From assembly GCF_002088235.1 (NCBI RefSeq), contig NZ_AQQV01000001.1:1116001-1180000 (forward strand): a DNA stretch of 64,000 bases, written 5' to 3'. Shown here piece by piece: positions 18,462 through 26,349 of this stretch. The DNA is from Oceanococcus atlanticus (GTDB lineage Bacteria; Pseudomonadota; Gammaproteobacteria; Nevskiales; Oceanococcaceae). How positions within the stretch are numbered: position 1 is the first letter of the stretch; the number at the start of each line of letters is the position of its first letter. A program made the translations under genes and the position numbers. Under the pieces are notes generated by a model, which did no database searches, was not told the origin of the DNA, and was given only the letters and a program-made list of their open reading frames with translations.

Positions 18462-21082
18462 GCGGGGTGCCTTGTTGCTGGTAGTCGGTGGTGGAAGTCG
18501 GCCCCAAGAGCATCAAACAGCACTTCGTGGCATGTGAACACGATGATTTGGAGCTTGTTCGATGCACGATCCAACACTCGATGAACGAGCTTGATCCTCT
18601 CGGGATCAGAGTTCACCAGGCTGTCATCCAGAATCAGCGGAAGTCGATCATCGCCGGCCAGTACTTCGGCCAGACCTATACGGGTCATCAAGGAGAATTG
18701 TTCCTGCGCTCCTCCGGATAGGGCTTCAAACCCTTCTTCAATGTTGCTGCTTTGAAGCCCCGTGAAATCCAGCTTGTCTCCGTGCTGCAATGACGATCCA
18801 GGAAAAATATCCGCCAAGTACGGCTGGATACGTTTGGTAACTGGGGCGGTTAAGCGGTCGACAAGGGCCTGCTGTTTCTCTGCAAGCACGTCGTAAAGCC
18901 GTTTGGCTGCGCGAGCATCACGTTCAAGCCTGGTCAGTTCGGTTGTTGCGAGTTCCAGCTCGGCCTCGCAGTCCTGTACCTGTTCATAGCTCCCGGCCTG
19001 AACCAGCATCCGCAGCGACCCCTGTAACTCATCGAGCTTGGACTTGGTTTCTGATTGACGCTGTTCAAGCTTTGCGGCCGCGCGCTCCAGGCGCTTTGCG
19101 TCATCGTCGACCTGCTCCCCACCCAAGGCATCGAATCGCTGAACGGCATCATCGAAAGCCATCTGTGCCAGTCCCAGTGCCCGCTTCATCTCTTCGTGAG
19201 TGGATTCAAGGTCTGCACGTGCAGGCGTCGCATCGAGTTTGCTGAGACGGTCCTTCTGCTGATTCGCCAAATGATCCACTGTGGCTTTCACCGTGGCGAG
19301 TTCGGTCCTATGCTGAGTAACAAGCTTATCGACCGCATTCCGCTCGCTTTCCGCATTTTCTAGTGCTTGCTGCGCGGCTTCGTGGGCGTCGGTTGCTGAT
19401 GGCAGATCGATACTGTCATCAACTTCGCCCAACTCGGCGGACTTGATCCGCAACCTTTCCAACTCTTCCTTCAGTGCCGCGAGTGGTTGTTTGGAAATCA
19501 GCCCGGCTTCGCGTTCCAGGGCCTGAATCTCCCGAGTCACTCGAGACCACTCCTGCTCCGCTTTTACGGCTGCCGCGACATCGGTGACACCCAGCGATTC
19601 GAGCGTATCTTTTAATGCGTGCTCAGCGTCATCGACGGCGGCCCTCAGATCATCAAGGGTCCCCTGTTGCGGACGAACTTCGATGTCAGCAATTCCGTCC
19701 AGCGTGATGCGCTCGCGGCCAGTGACAAGAATTTCGCGCTGACCGCCGGTTTCTAAAGGTTCGCCATTGACCTGGACGTGCTGCCGGGCGGTGATGCCAA
19801 TACGCATCGCGGCACCATCGAGCTGCGCCTTGGCCACTTTGCATTCCTGCTCCAAGGTTCGCAATGAAGTCAGATTATCCTCGGCGACCTCGACAAGGTT
19901 GACCCGTTGCTCGCGAAGCTGACGAACCTTGGCTTCGTTTTCTTCCAGTTGCTTTACCGTTTCCTGCAGCGCATTTATCTGCTCGTTGGTTTGACGTGCC
20001 TGCGCTGCTTTCTGGGCAGCCTTGTATCGCTCCCTCGCAGCCTCACGCTGTTCAAGGGCCAGTTGGACCGCCTGTTCTTTCTGTACCAGGTCATCGACCA
20101 GTTGCTTCTCCCGCCCGAGAAGCTCGTTCACCCTCTGCCGGGCAGCTACTAAGACGTTTTCAGCCACTTCAATTTCAGATTCCAGGACGATTCGGGCACT
20201 CAACGCATTCTCGGCGTTCTCTTTACGATTCGCTGCCAGGTCCCTGCTCGCCTGTTTGTTGTCGCGGTCATTGCGCGCATCTCGCGCAGCCTCTGCTTTT
20301 TGCTTAGCGACCTTGGCCTCATTACGCGCCAAATCCAACCTTGGAGCCAAGTCGGTCATCTGCCGGCGAATGTCGGCGAGCTCAGCGGCTGTACTGGCTT
20401 GCCGCTTGTAATTCACCTCAGCTGTATCGAGATCGAGCCGTGCTTTTTCGCACCGTGTTCGTGCTTGCTTCAGCTGCGTCTTTTCCTGCCCGGACGGCGT
20501 GAAAAAGCGATCCCGTTCCAACGCCGCCAACTCGAGCAATTTTTTGCCCGACGCAGATATCGCCGCGGTGCCGATCTCTCCTGCCAACAAATCCTGCAGT
20601 CGAGCGTGACTATCGCTGTTCAAAGAACTGCTGGCTGCGTCGCGAGATTTCCCTTGTTCGACCAGTAACAATGGCCAGATCCCCATGGCATCGTCCGATG
20701 TTTCACCACGGCCCGTGGCTTCTCGACCACCAATCAGCGACATCAGCTTTTCTTCGGCATCAGCATCCTTGATCGTCTTGCCTCCACCCGAAAGCTCCGC
20801 ATACCCCCCTTTCAGGAAGCGTTTCGACAACTGGTATGTGACGCCTTCATTTTCAAAGATCAGCCGCACCGTTGGCGATTCAGGACTCGTCCAGCTTTGC
20901 AGGCTCTGCTTGTGCTGCGCGGTGCCTTTATACGACTCAAACAAGGCGTATCGAATCGCCTGGAAAAACCGGCTCTTCCCGGCCTCGTTTGGGCCACAAA
21001 TCAGGTTCAACGTTGTGGAAAACGGCCCCAGCTTCCCCGTTAGGCCACGCCAGTGTTCAACTTCAACTTCAAGCAGACGCAT
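18458..21082 (-). CDS. SMC/SbcC-like (YhaN-type) AAA ATPase
   Basis: An 874-residue protein with split ABC ATPase halves joined by long coiled coils. The Walker A is GPNEAGKS (residues 30-37). The signature is LSGGAQEQ (about 785) and the Walker B LPLILDDS (about 810). No CxxC zinc hook is present at the coiled-coil apex, so it differs from Rad50/SbcC proper. A short beta-rich insertion near residues 435-490 interrupts the coil, as in YhaN-like proteins. It likely senses or holds DNA ends with the phosphoesterase encoded just upstream, whose stop overlaps its start by 14 bases. Confidence 0.87.
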   Translation of the reverse strand: MRLLEVEVEHWRGLTGKLGPFSTTLNLICGPNEAGKSRFFQAIRYALFESYKGTAQHKQSLQSWTSPESPTVRLIFENEGVTYQLSKRFLKGGYAELSGGGKTIKDADAEEKLMSLIGGREATGRGETSDDAMGIWPLLLVEQGKSRDAASSSLNSDSHARLQDLLAGEIGTAAISASGKKLLELAALERDRFFTPSGQEKTQLKQARTRCEKARLDLDTAEVNYKRQASTAAELADIRRQMTDLAPRLDLARNEAKVAKQKAEAARDARNDRDNKQASRDLAANRKENAENALSARIVLESEIEVAENVLVAARQRVNELLGREKQLVDDLVQKEQAVQLALEQREAARERYKAAQKAAQARQTNEQINALQETVKQLEENEAKVRQLREQRVNLVEVAEDNLTSLRTLEQECKVAKAQLDGAAMRIGITARQHVQVNGEPLETGGQREILVTGRERITLDGIADIEVRPQQGTLDDLRAAVDDAEHALKDTLESLGVTDVAAAVKAEQEWSRVTREIQALEREAGLISKQPLAALKEELERLRIKSAELGEVDDSIDLPSATDAHEAAQQALENAESERNAVDKLVTQHRTELATVKATVDHLANQQKDRLSKLDATPARADLESTHEEMKRALGLAQMAFDDAVQRFDALGGEQVDDDAKRLERAAAKLEQRQSETKSKLDELQGSLRMLVQAGSYEQVQDCEAELELATTELTRLERDARAAKRLYDVLAEKQQALVDRLTAPVTKRIQPYLADIFPGSSLQHGDKLDFTGLQSSNIEEGFEALSGGAQEQFSLMTRIGLAEVLAGDDRLPLILDDSLVNSDPERIKLVHRVLDRASNKLQIIVFTCHEVLFDALGADFHHRLPATRHPA

Positions 21083-22163
21083 CTGACGCCTTCCTTTGCA
21101 GCCGATACATCAAGCGCACGGCATCTTCGTCTGCTGGATCTGTATTCTGTCGGAGTTCTTCCAGGGCGCTGGCTAGAAAGCCTTCGGCCGACATACTCGC
21201 GAGATCATCATCGGTAGGTTGGGCATGCAAGTTGTCGGCGCTCGTTCGGAGAAACACCACGCGCTGACCGTAGTCCTCCAAGAATTCATCCAACTCCTCA
21301 CGAGCCCCCATCGATAAGGCCCCGTCCAAGCTAAGCTGGACCAAGGTTTTCGAAATTGATGGCGTCGCATTAAGCCGGTCGCGCAACATCGCGACCTGGC
21401 TGTCATCGGAAAAACTCACCCCAATGGAATTCCAGTAGGTTTGGCCGACGAGGACAGGCTCCACCTTGGGTTCGTCGCCAGACGATTCAATGTCTACGAC
21501 CAAGGCGTAACCTGGTTTCTTTTCCTTGAAGCGCGTCGCCTCGTGAGCACCGGAATACCAGATTCGAGGCCCCATGTTCAGAAGTCCGTGCCAGTCGCCC
21601 AAGGCTAAATAATCGAAGCCTTTGGCGATGACCGATTGGGCGTCAATCAGATTCGGGGTTTCGGAATCCGCACTGTCGTCGAAGTTGATGATACCGCCGT
21701 GGGCGACAGCGACACGGACTCCATCGTCATCGCCGCGTTCTGGAAGCCATGATGTCGGATCCTCCGACTCGTGCCGCCGAGTCAGCGGGCACGGAATGAG
21801 CGTGCCACCGGCAACGCTGATTGGCTCACGTTTGTGCAAAACACGCACATTACTCGGAAGATCCAACCGAAGCAGAGCGCAATCTTCAGTGCCAGCATCG
21901 TGGTTGCCAGGAAGCAGGAATACAGGAATGTCACCAAACGCCTTGAGGGCGTCTGATGTCTGCTGCAGAGCGTCTTTGCCGAGTGCGTTGTCATCCAGCA
22001 CATCCCCCGCAACGACAACAAAGTCGACCTCGCGATCCTTCGCAAGCTCTGCAATTTTTTCGACGGTTTGAAATCTGAGCAACCGCATTTGTGCTGCGCG
22101 CTCAGGATCCAAGTATCGAAGCTTCAAGCCAAGTTGCCAGTCAGCCGTATGTATGAATTTCAC
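21069..22163 (-). CDS. SbcD/Mre11-like metallophosphoesterase
   Basis: A 364-residue calcineurin-like nuclease related to SbcD/YhaO. Visible metal motifs are GDVLDD (53-58), GNHD (86-89), an AHGG histidine and GDWH. In motif I the usual DxH reads DWQ (D8, Q10), so one expected metal ligand is Gln; this may be a subfamily trait. It would process DNA ends together with the SMC-like ATPase. The start is GTG 22163 with a strong GGGAGG ribosome site 5 bases away. It is the first gene of the three-gene operon; about 180 untranslated bases upstream should hold the promoter. Confidence 0.87.
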   Translation of the reverse strand: MKFIHTADWQLGLKLRYLDPERAAQMRLLRFQTVEKIAELAKDREVDFVVVAGDVLDDNALGKDALQQTSDALKAFGDIPVFLLPGNHDAGTEDCALLRLDLPSNVRVLHKREPISVAGGTLIPCPLTRRHESEDPTSWLPERGDDDGVRVAVAHGGIINFDDSADSETPNLIDAQSVIAKGFDYLALGDWHGLLNMGPRIWYSGAHEATRFKEKKPGYALVVDIESSGDEPKVEPVLVGQTYWNSIGVSFSDDSQVAMLRDRLNATPSISKTLVQLSLDGALSMGAREELDEFLEDYGQRVVFLRTSADNLHAQPTDDDLASMSAEGFLASALEELRQNTDPADEDAVRLMYRLQRKASDASA

Positions 22164-22346
22164 ACCCCTCCCTCAGCTGCGCTTGACCGCGCGGCTATAG
22201 GATCGATGCTACAACAACTTGCATCCAGCAAACTGAATTGCCTCGCACAGCCCGTCCGCCGAAAACCAAGCTCAGCAGAACTGCCACCATGGGCATGATC
22301 CAGTTTGCACTCTTGGTTCGGCACTCAGCTTCAGGGCGGAGTCGTT

Positions 22347-22676
22347 TTATTGCATCCCCACGAAGTCACGGACACGAATAGCTCTTTTTGTTTCGGCAGC
22401 TGAGGCAGGGCGCACATCGCCCAACCCGTTTTCACATTGGCAGACTTGCTGACCGTTTGAGTCGGTGAGTGTAAATACTCGTAACGCATCGGGATCGGGC
22501 AACTTAAGTCCCTGTCGCTCGCAGTCGTCATACATCGCAATGAGTATCTCCGGCACCCATGTCCCGACACACGGGACTTCATCATTCGGGTCATACAGAT
22601 AAAGCGTATTAGGGGGCTCAAAGATAAAATTAAAAAATTTCTGACGAACCTTAATTTTCCCAGGAATCAGCTCCAT
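22347..22676 (-). CDS. hypothetical small protein
   Basis: A 109-residue soluble protein of no family that I recognise. It begins with a basic and aromatic segment followed by an acidic, Pro-rich middle with four cysteines and an Arg-rich end. There are no membrane segments or nuclease motifs. It lies alone between the relaxase and the phosphoesterase operon, on the same strand, with gaps of 141 and 183 bases, so it may have its own promoter. Coding status is probable and not proven; the ribosome site is weak. Confidence 0.5.
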   Translation of the reverse strand: MELIPGKIKVRQKFFNFIFEPPNTLYLYDPNDEVPCVGTWVPEILIAMYDDCERQGLKLPDPDALRVFTLTDSNGQQVCQCENGLGDVRPASAAETKRAIRVRDFVGMQ

Positions 22677-22817
22677 TGCATTACCACTTCTTTAATTGAA
22701 AGATTTTGCAAATCTCGCTTAGCGTCGCGCGGCACATCCATGATCGGAAAAGTGCTCAGCCCTCTTTCTGACCTCGAGGTCAGTACCGCCCCAAACGCCT
22801 TGGAGCGCGATGCTGCC

Positions 22818-25598
22818 TTAAATGCGATATTCCTCATGAGCACTGCTGTCTAGCTCCTTTTCAAGTCCATCAATAAACCTCTCAAGCCTTGATCTTTGGC
22901 CTAGGTCTATGACACAGGATTCGGATTCAATCTGAGTTAGCCCTTGAGATTTTTCACCGCTGTTGAACTTGAGACTGGAAGCAAGCTTTTCAACAGAGTC
23001 GGTCACAATCTTCGCCTCCTCCCTGGCACGTGAAAGACAAACGTAAGCTGTTCGCTGACTGCTCAGACTCGATGTGCTGGGCAAATGAGCAATGACACGA
23101 TCAACCGTTTTACCTTGGGCTGCATGTGCTGTAACGGCATATCCAAGCCGCAGATAGCGATTAAACGGATTGGCCAGATCAAGCCAGATTCGCCGTTGGT
23201 CGACCGTTTTTATGAGCAAGCGGTCACCGGCCTCCGAGTAGTCCTCGAGGGTCACCAGATCTCCATTCACCAGCCTATGCATCCTGTGGTTAGCAGTGAC
23301 CTGCAACCGACATCCTTTTGCAAGCTTCATTGGAACAGTGCGCGCCACCCGAACATGCGACGCATCAGCGCCTTCCGGTGACCACCAAGTTTCAACTCCG
23401 TTACTCGCTCGAAGTAGGACTTCTTTCCGCGCCAATGACACGTCTGCCACTTGATATTCCGCCAGGGGGCGTAGCTGGCTGCTTGCTTTCGGCCTGGAAA
23501 AGCTCACCATCACCCCCTTGCTGTAGCTGGATGTTGAGCATTTTTCCCGAGCCGTCCAGTCAACGTTCTCACGCATATCCAGTTGCCTGGCGTCCGACAG
23601 CCCACCACGTTCCAGCAGCTTGTTGAGCACCACCTCATTGATGAGTGACCGTCCTCGACGCGACGGTTCGATGACAAGACACCCTTGCCGCTGTGTCGCA
23701 TTCAGGTCCAGGTACGCCCCAGCGATGACCTCGAATCTCCGCTCCTCGTCTTCATCCTCGGTAACGCACTCTTCGTTTGCGAGCATCTGAACGGCGCGCG
23801 ACGCCATGCCCCTGGCAGCGTGATCCACCACCTCACGCAAGCTCTCCTGTTTCTGTCGCAGGATCTTTGTGAGCTGGAAGGTTTGCATGCCGGCATCCTG
23901 CAATTGGGCGAAACTGCGGCCGGCACTGACACTGCCGATCTGCTGCCGGTCGCCCACCAAGATCATTCTGTCGCGCGGGCCAACCCTCGACATCAGGCCG
24001 GTAAGTTCCGCCGTTGACAGCAGGCTGGCCTCATCCACGATGAAACAGCGATCGGCCGTGGGGGTTTCGTTTGTGCGCGCAAGAAAGCCCGCCACCGTGT
24101 CCGCTCGATCAAGCCCTGCCCCGTTCTGGAGTTCTCGAACCGCCGAATGCGTCGGAGCCAGGCCCACCACCTGAACCCCGCGATCTCCAAATCGGGACGC
24201 GAGGAACTTGAGCACGCTCGACGTCTTTGCCGTCCCGGCCAGCCCCTGCAGCCCGACAATCCGGTTGTCTGACGCCAAGATTCCGATTGCGGCACGTCGC
24301 TGCTCGGCAGTCCACTCCTGATCACTGGCCGCAGCACACTCTTCGACGGCTCGCTCAGCCGATGCGACATCTTCTGCGGGAGCCAGCTGATCTCGGCCGG
24401 CTAACTCCAGAGCAAGAACCTGGCGCTCGGCGGCCACGACGCCCGGCGTCGTCCAGGCGCTTTGACCGTGCCATTCGCGCTGAAGCAATTGCCCCGCACG
24501 CGCCCGCTCATTGATTTCGTGTAGGACCTTATCGGGATGGACACCGCGCTTCATCGCCTCAACACATGCACGGCGGACAAGGTCCTTTTGCAGGACGCGG
24601 GCCTCGCGTTCGAACAGCGTATCGACCGCCACATCAACACTGGCCGTAGGCTCCCCGGCCCAAGTGGGCTCCGGAGTGCCCAATGCGGATGAGGTCACGT
24701 CGAATTCAACCGATGCGGCGTCCAACTCCGACTGCCAAACCGTCCTGAGCTGCGCCGGACTCACCTCAATTTTGGCTTTTCGCGTCTCCAGGTTGGCCAC
24801 CTGCTTTTGCCGCGCCGATGCGTTCTGGATGGTGACACCGTGTTGCGCCAGCGCCTGAACAATCGACTGCCGTCGCTTGCTAAACACGTCGCGGACCTCA
24901 TGAGGCACGGACGCGATTTCCACGTGCGGCGCATCGTGCGCACCTTCGGCACACACGTCGTAGCCCAGCGATCGGAGGCGAGCACCCAGCGCCGCCTGAT
25001 AGATGGCATCGGCGGCTTTCTGCTGCCTGAAGAACTCTCGGCTTTCGAGGCTTCTTGGATTCTCGCCTCGGCAATTCGTGACATTGAAGATCACACAATG
25101 CGTGTGGAGCTGCGGATCCAAATCACGGCTTGTCTGATGCGTGAACAGTGCCGACGCGAATCGGCCGGTGCGAACGTGATTCACGGATGTCCCGCACCGG
25201 AATCTCGTCGTCGTTTGTTGCTGCAAATAGGCCAGTGCGATTCGCACAGCCGCACGATGTGCCTGAGCCACAGCATCATCGCCATACACAAGCGCCAACA
25301 CTGAAATGGATTTCGGAGCCGAGAATGTCACGTCATATCCAGGCCGATGTCGCAGCCTTTGCGGCCTCGCGGAATCAACACCCGTCTGGCCAACACTCGC
25401 ATCCGACGTGACGATACCGTTCAGCAGATCTTCAAAATCCGGACGATCGACTTCTCCGCGTAAGCCGAGGTCTTGCGCCAGGGCACCAAACCACTCGGAT
25501 TCATACTGCGCCAATGGCGGTATGTAGTAGTCGTCAACGTGCTCGACGAAGTAGGCGGTGGCATGGGCCGCCGACCGCACCGGACTGATGGTCAGCAT
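22818..25598 (-). CDS. MobF-family conjugative relaxase (TrwC/TraI-like)
   Basis: A 926-residue relaxase-helicase. The N-terminal domain has tyrosines at 16, 24 and 25, in a context like the catalytic tyrosines of TrwC, and a three-histidine metal site at H154, H165 and H167 (DPQLHTHC). The C-terminal half is a RecD/TraI-like 5'-3' helicase with Walker A GLAGTAKT (about 452) and VDEASLL. It nicks oriT, stays attached to the 5' end and unwinds the strand for transfer. I start at ATG 25598, which gives the normal relaxase N-terminus; a start at 25664 would add 22 atypical residues. It follows the RHH gene with no gap. Confidence 0.9.
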   Translation of the reverse strand: MLTISPVRSAAHATAYFVEHVDDYYIPPLAQYESEWFGALAQDLGLRGEVDRPDFEDLLNGIVTSDASVGQTGVDSARPQRLRHRPGYDVTFSAPKSISVLALVYGDDAVAQAHRAAVRIALAYLQQQTTTRFRCGTSVNHVRTGRFASALFTHQTSRDLDPQLHTHCVIFNVTNCRGENPRSLESREFFRQQKAADAIYQAALGARLRSLGYDVCAEGAHDAPHVEIASVPHEVRDVFSKRRQSIVQALAQHGVTIQNASARQKQVANLETRKAKIEVSPAQLRTVWQSELDAASVEFDVTSSALGTPEPTWAGEPTASVDVAVDTLFEREARVLQKDLVRRACVEAMKRGVHPDKVLHEINERARAGQLLQREWHGQSAWTTPGVVAAERQVLALELAGRDQLAPAEDVASAERAVEECAAASDQEWTAEQRRAAIGILASDNRIVGLQGLAGTAKTSSVLKFLASRFGDRGVQVVGLAPTHSAVRELQNGAGLDRADTVAGFLARTNETPTADRCFIVDEASLLSTAELTGLMSRVGPRDRMILVGDRQQIGSVSAGRSFAQLQDAGMQTFQLTKILRQKQESLREVVDHAARGMASRAVQMLANEECVTEDEDEERRFEVIAGAYLDLNATQRQGCLVIEPSRRGRSLINEVVLNKLLERGGLSDARQLDMRENVDWTAREKCSTSSYSKGVMVSFSRPKASSQLRPLAEYQVADVSLARKEVLLRASNGVETWWSPEGADASHVRVARTVPMKLAKGCRLQVTANHRMHRLVNGDLVTLEDYSEAGDRLLIKTVDQRRIWLDLANPFNRYLRLGYAVTAHAAQGKTVDRVIAHLPSTSSLSSQRTAYVCLSRAREEAKIVTDSVEKLASSLKFNSGEKSQGLTQIESESCVIDLGQRSRLERFIDGLEKELDSSAHEEYRI

Positions 25599-25599
25599 G

Positions 25600-25908
25600 T
25601 CATGACTTCGGTAGTCGTTGAATGATGGCCTTGCCCAATCGCCCGACCCATTCCGCAACTTCATCGTGACGATTGCGGCTGGTTTGCTCGGCTCTCTGGA
25701 AGGCCCCTCTCACCATCACCTCCACCCTCTCTTCGAAGGCTTCCAGGCGGCTGGCGAGCGCAGTCGTGATCTGATCGGTGACTGCATCGACAACGGCCTG
25801 CGACTGGATGAGGAGGCGGATTTTTTCGGTCGTGGTCTCGCCCGGCATCGCTGACAACGTGTCGAGCTCATCCGGACCGAGCCGCACAGCGATCACGCGC
25901 GATTTCAT
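25600..25908 (-). CDS. ribbon-helix-helix-like mobilization accessory protein
   Basis: A 102-residue protein whose N-terminus (VIAVRLGPDELDTL) fits a CopG/MobC-type ribbon-helix-helix strand and helix, followed by a long amphipathic, charged helix. Its place directly ahead of the relaxase gene suggests a TrwA/TraY-like role: binding oriT, helping relaxase nicking and repressing the operon. The assignment rests on the N-terminal pattern and position. The start overlaps the previous gene's stop by 4 bases. Confidence 0.65.
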   Translation of the reverse strand: MKSRVIAVRLGPDELDTLSAMPGETTTEKIRLLIQSQAVVDAVTDQITTALASRLEAFEERVEVMVRGAFQRAEQTSRNRHDEVAEWVGRLGKAIIQRLPKS

Positions 25909-26141
25909 TCGCCGCCCTCGCCGCCGGTCTGTGCGCCCCGCCCATGGCGAAGACGCTCAACGACCACAGAAAATTCCTTTTCAAGCACCGGACGAGACAG
26001 CCCCAGCGCCAGCAAGCCGCTGCTGCGTGCGGCCAGCTCAACGGCCCTAGCGCGCCGCCTTTCTTCGATGCGCTCCTCTTCCTCCAACTGCGCCTGCAGG
26101 GCCGCAATCTTCTGGTTAATCCGATCAATTTTTTTGGTCAT
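25905..26141 (-). CDS. small coiled-coil mobilization protein (putative)
   Basis: A 78-residue, highly charged protein. Residues 3-40 form a predicted coiled coil (KIAALQAQLEEEERIEERR), followed by a hydrophobic helix and a basic tail. It resembles small TraD/MobC-like accessory proteins of mobilizable elements, but I cannot name the family. ATG 26141 is chosen because the longer frame to 26195 runs through dyad-rich intergenic DNA. It is the first gene of the relaxase operon, facing the candidate oriT. Confidence 0.6.
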   Translation of the reverse strand: MTKKIDRINQKIAALQAQLEEEERIEERRRARAVELAARSSGLLALGLSRPVLEKEFSVVVERLRHGRGAQTGGEGGE

Positions 26142-26349
26142 ATCCAAACAGCCTCTGTTTACGGCATGTATCGCCGTGAAATGGGGCGATGGCACCGGCG
26201 AAGCGCAGTAGGTGTAAACACCTGTTTACGCGGCTACTAATTGTTTTTACAGGGTATTTATCTTCTTTGGCTCAGCACCACCGTGCGTGGTGTGTGGACT
26301 CTGGACAAGCGGCACGCTTGTCCAGAGTCAATCCTAAATATCTATCGAC
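26142..26349. other. candidate oriT / control region between mobilization operon and coupling-protein gene
   Basis: This 208-base region has no gene and lies between the first mobilization gene and the coupling-protein stop, where MobF systems usually keep oriT. It contains a dyad with 7-base arms (GTAAACA, centre CC, TGTTTAC at 26214-26229), a third TGTTTAC at 26156-26162, a CACCAC/GTGGTG hairpin around 26278-26294, and a 15-base-pair perfect hairpin at 26297-26329. I cannot place the nick site. Confidence 0.45.
26297..26329. repeat. 15-base-pair perfect inverted repeat
   Basis: Arms 26297-26311 and 26315-26329 pair perfectly around a 3-base loop. No T-run follows on either strand, so it is not a canonical terminator, though it could still stop transcription downstream of some unseen unit. 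The alternative is the relaxase recognition hairpin of oriT. Confidence 0.6.

Noticed and set aside
7278-22163. BREX, DISARM or Zorya system
   Set aside because: There is no PglZ, BrxC, DrmB (DUF1998) or ZorAB-type gene. The helicase and methyltransferase order fits an expanded type III-like layout better.
18458-22163. Ordinary chromosomal sbcCD
   Set aside because: The ATPase lacks a zinc hook and the operon includes an OLD nuclease inside a mobile element. It is not the housekeeping pair.
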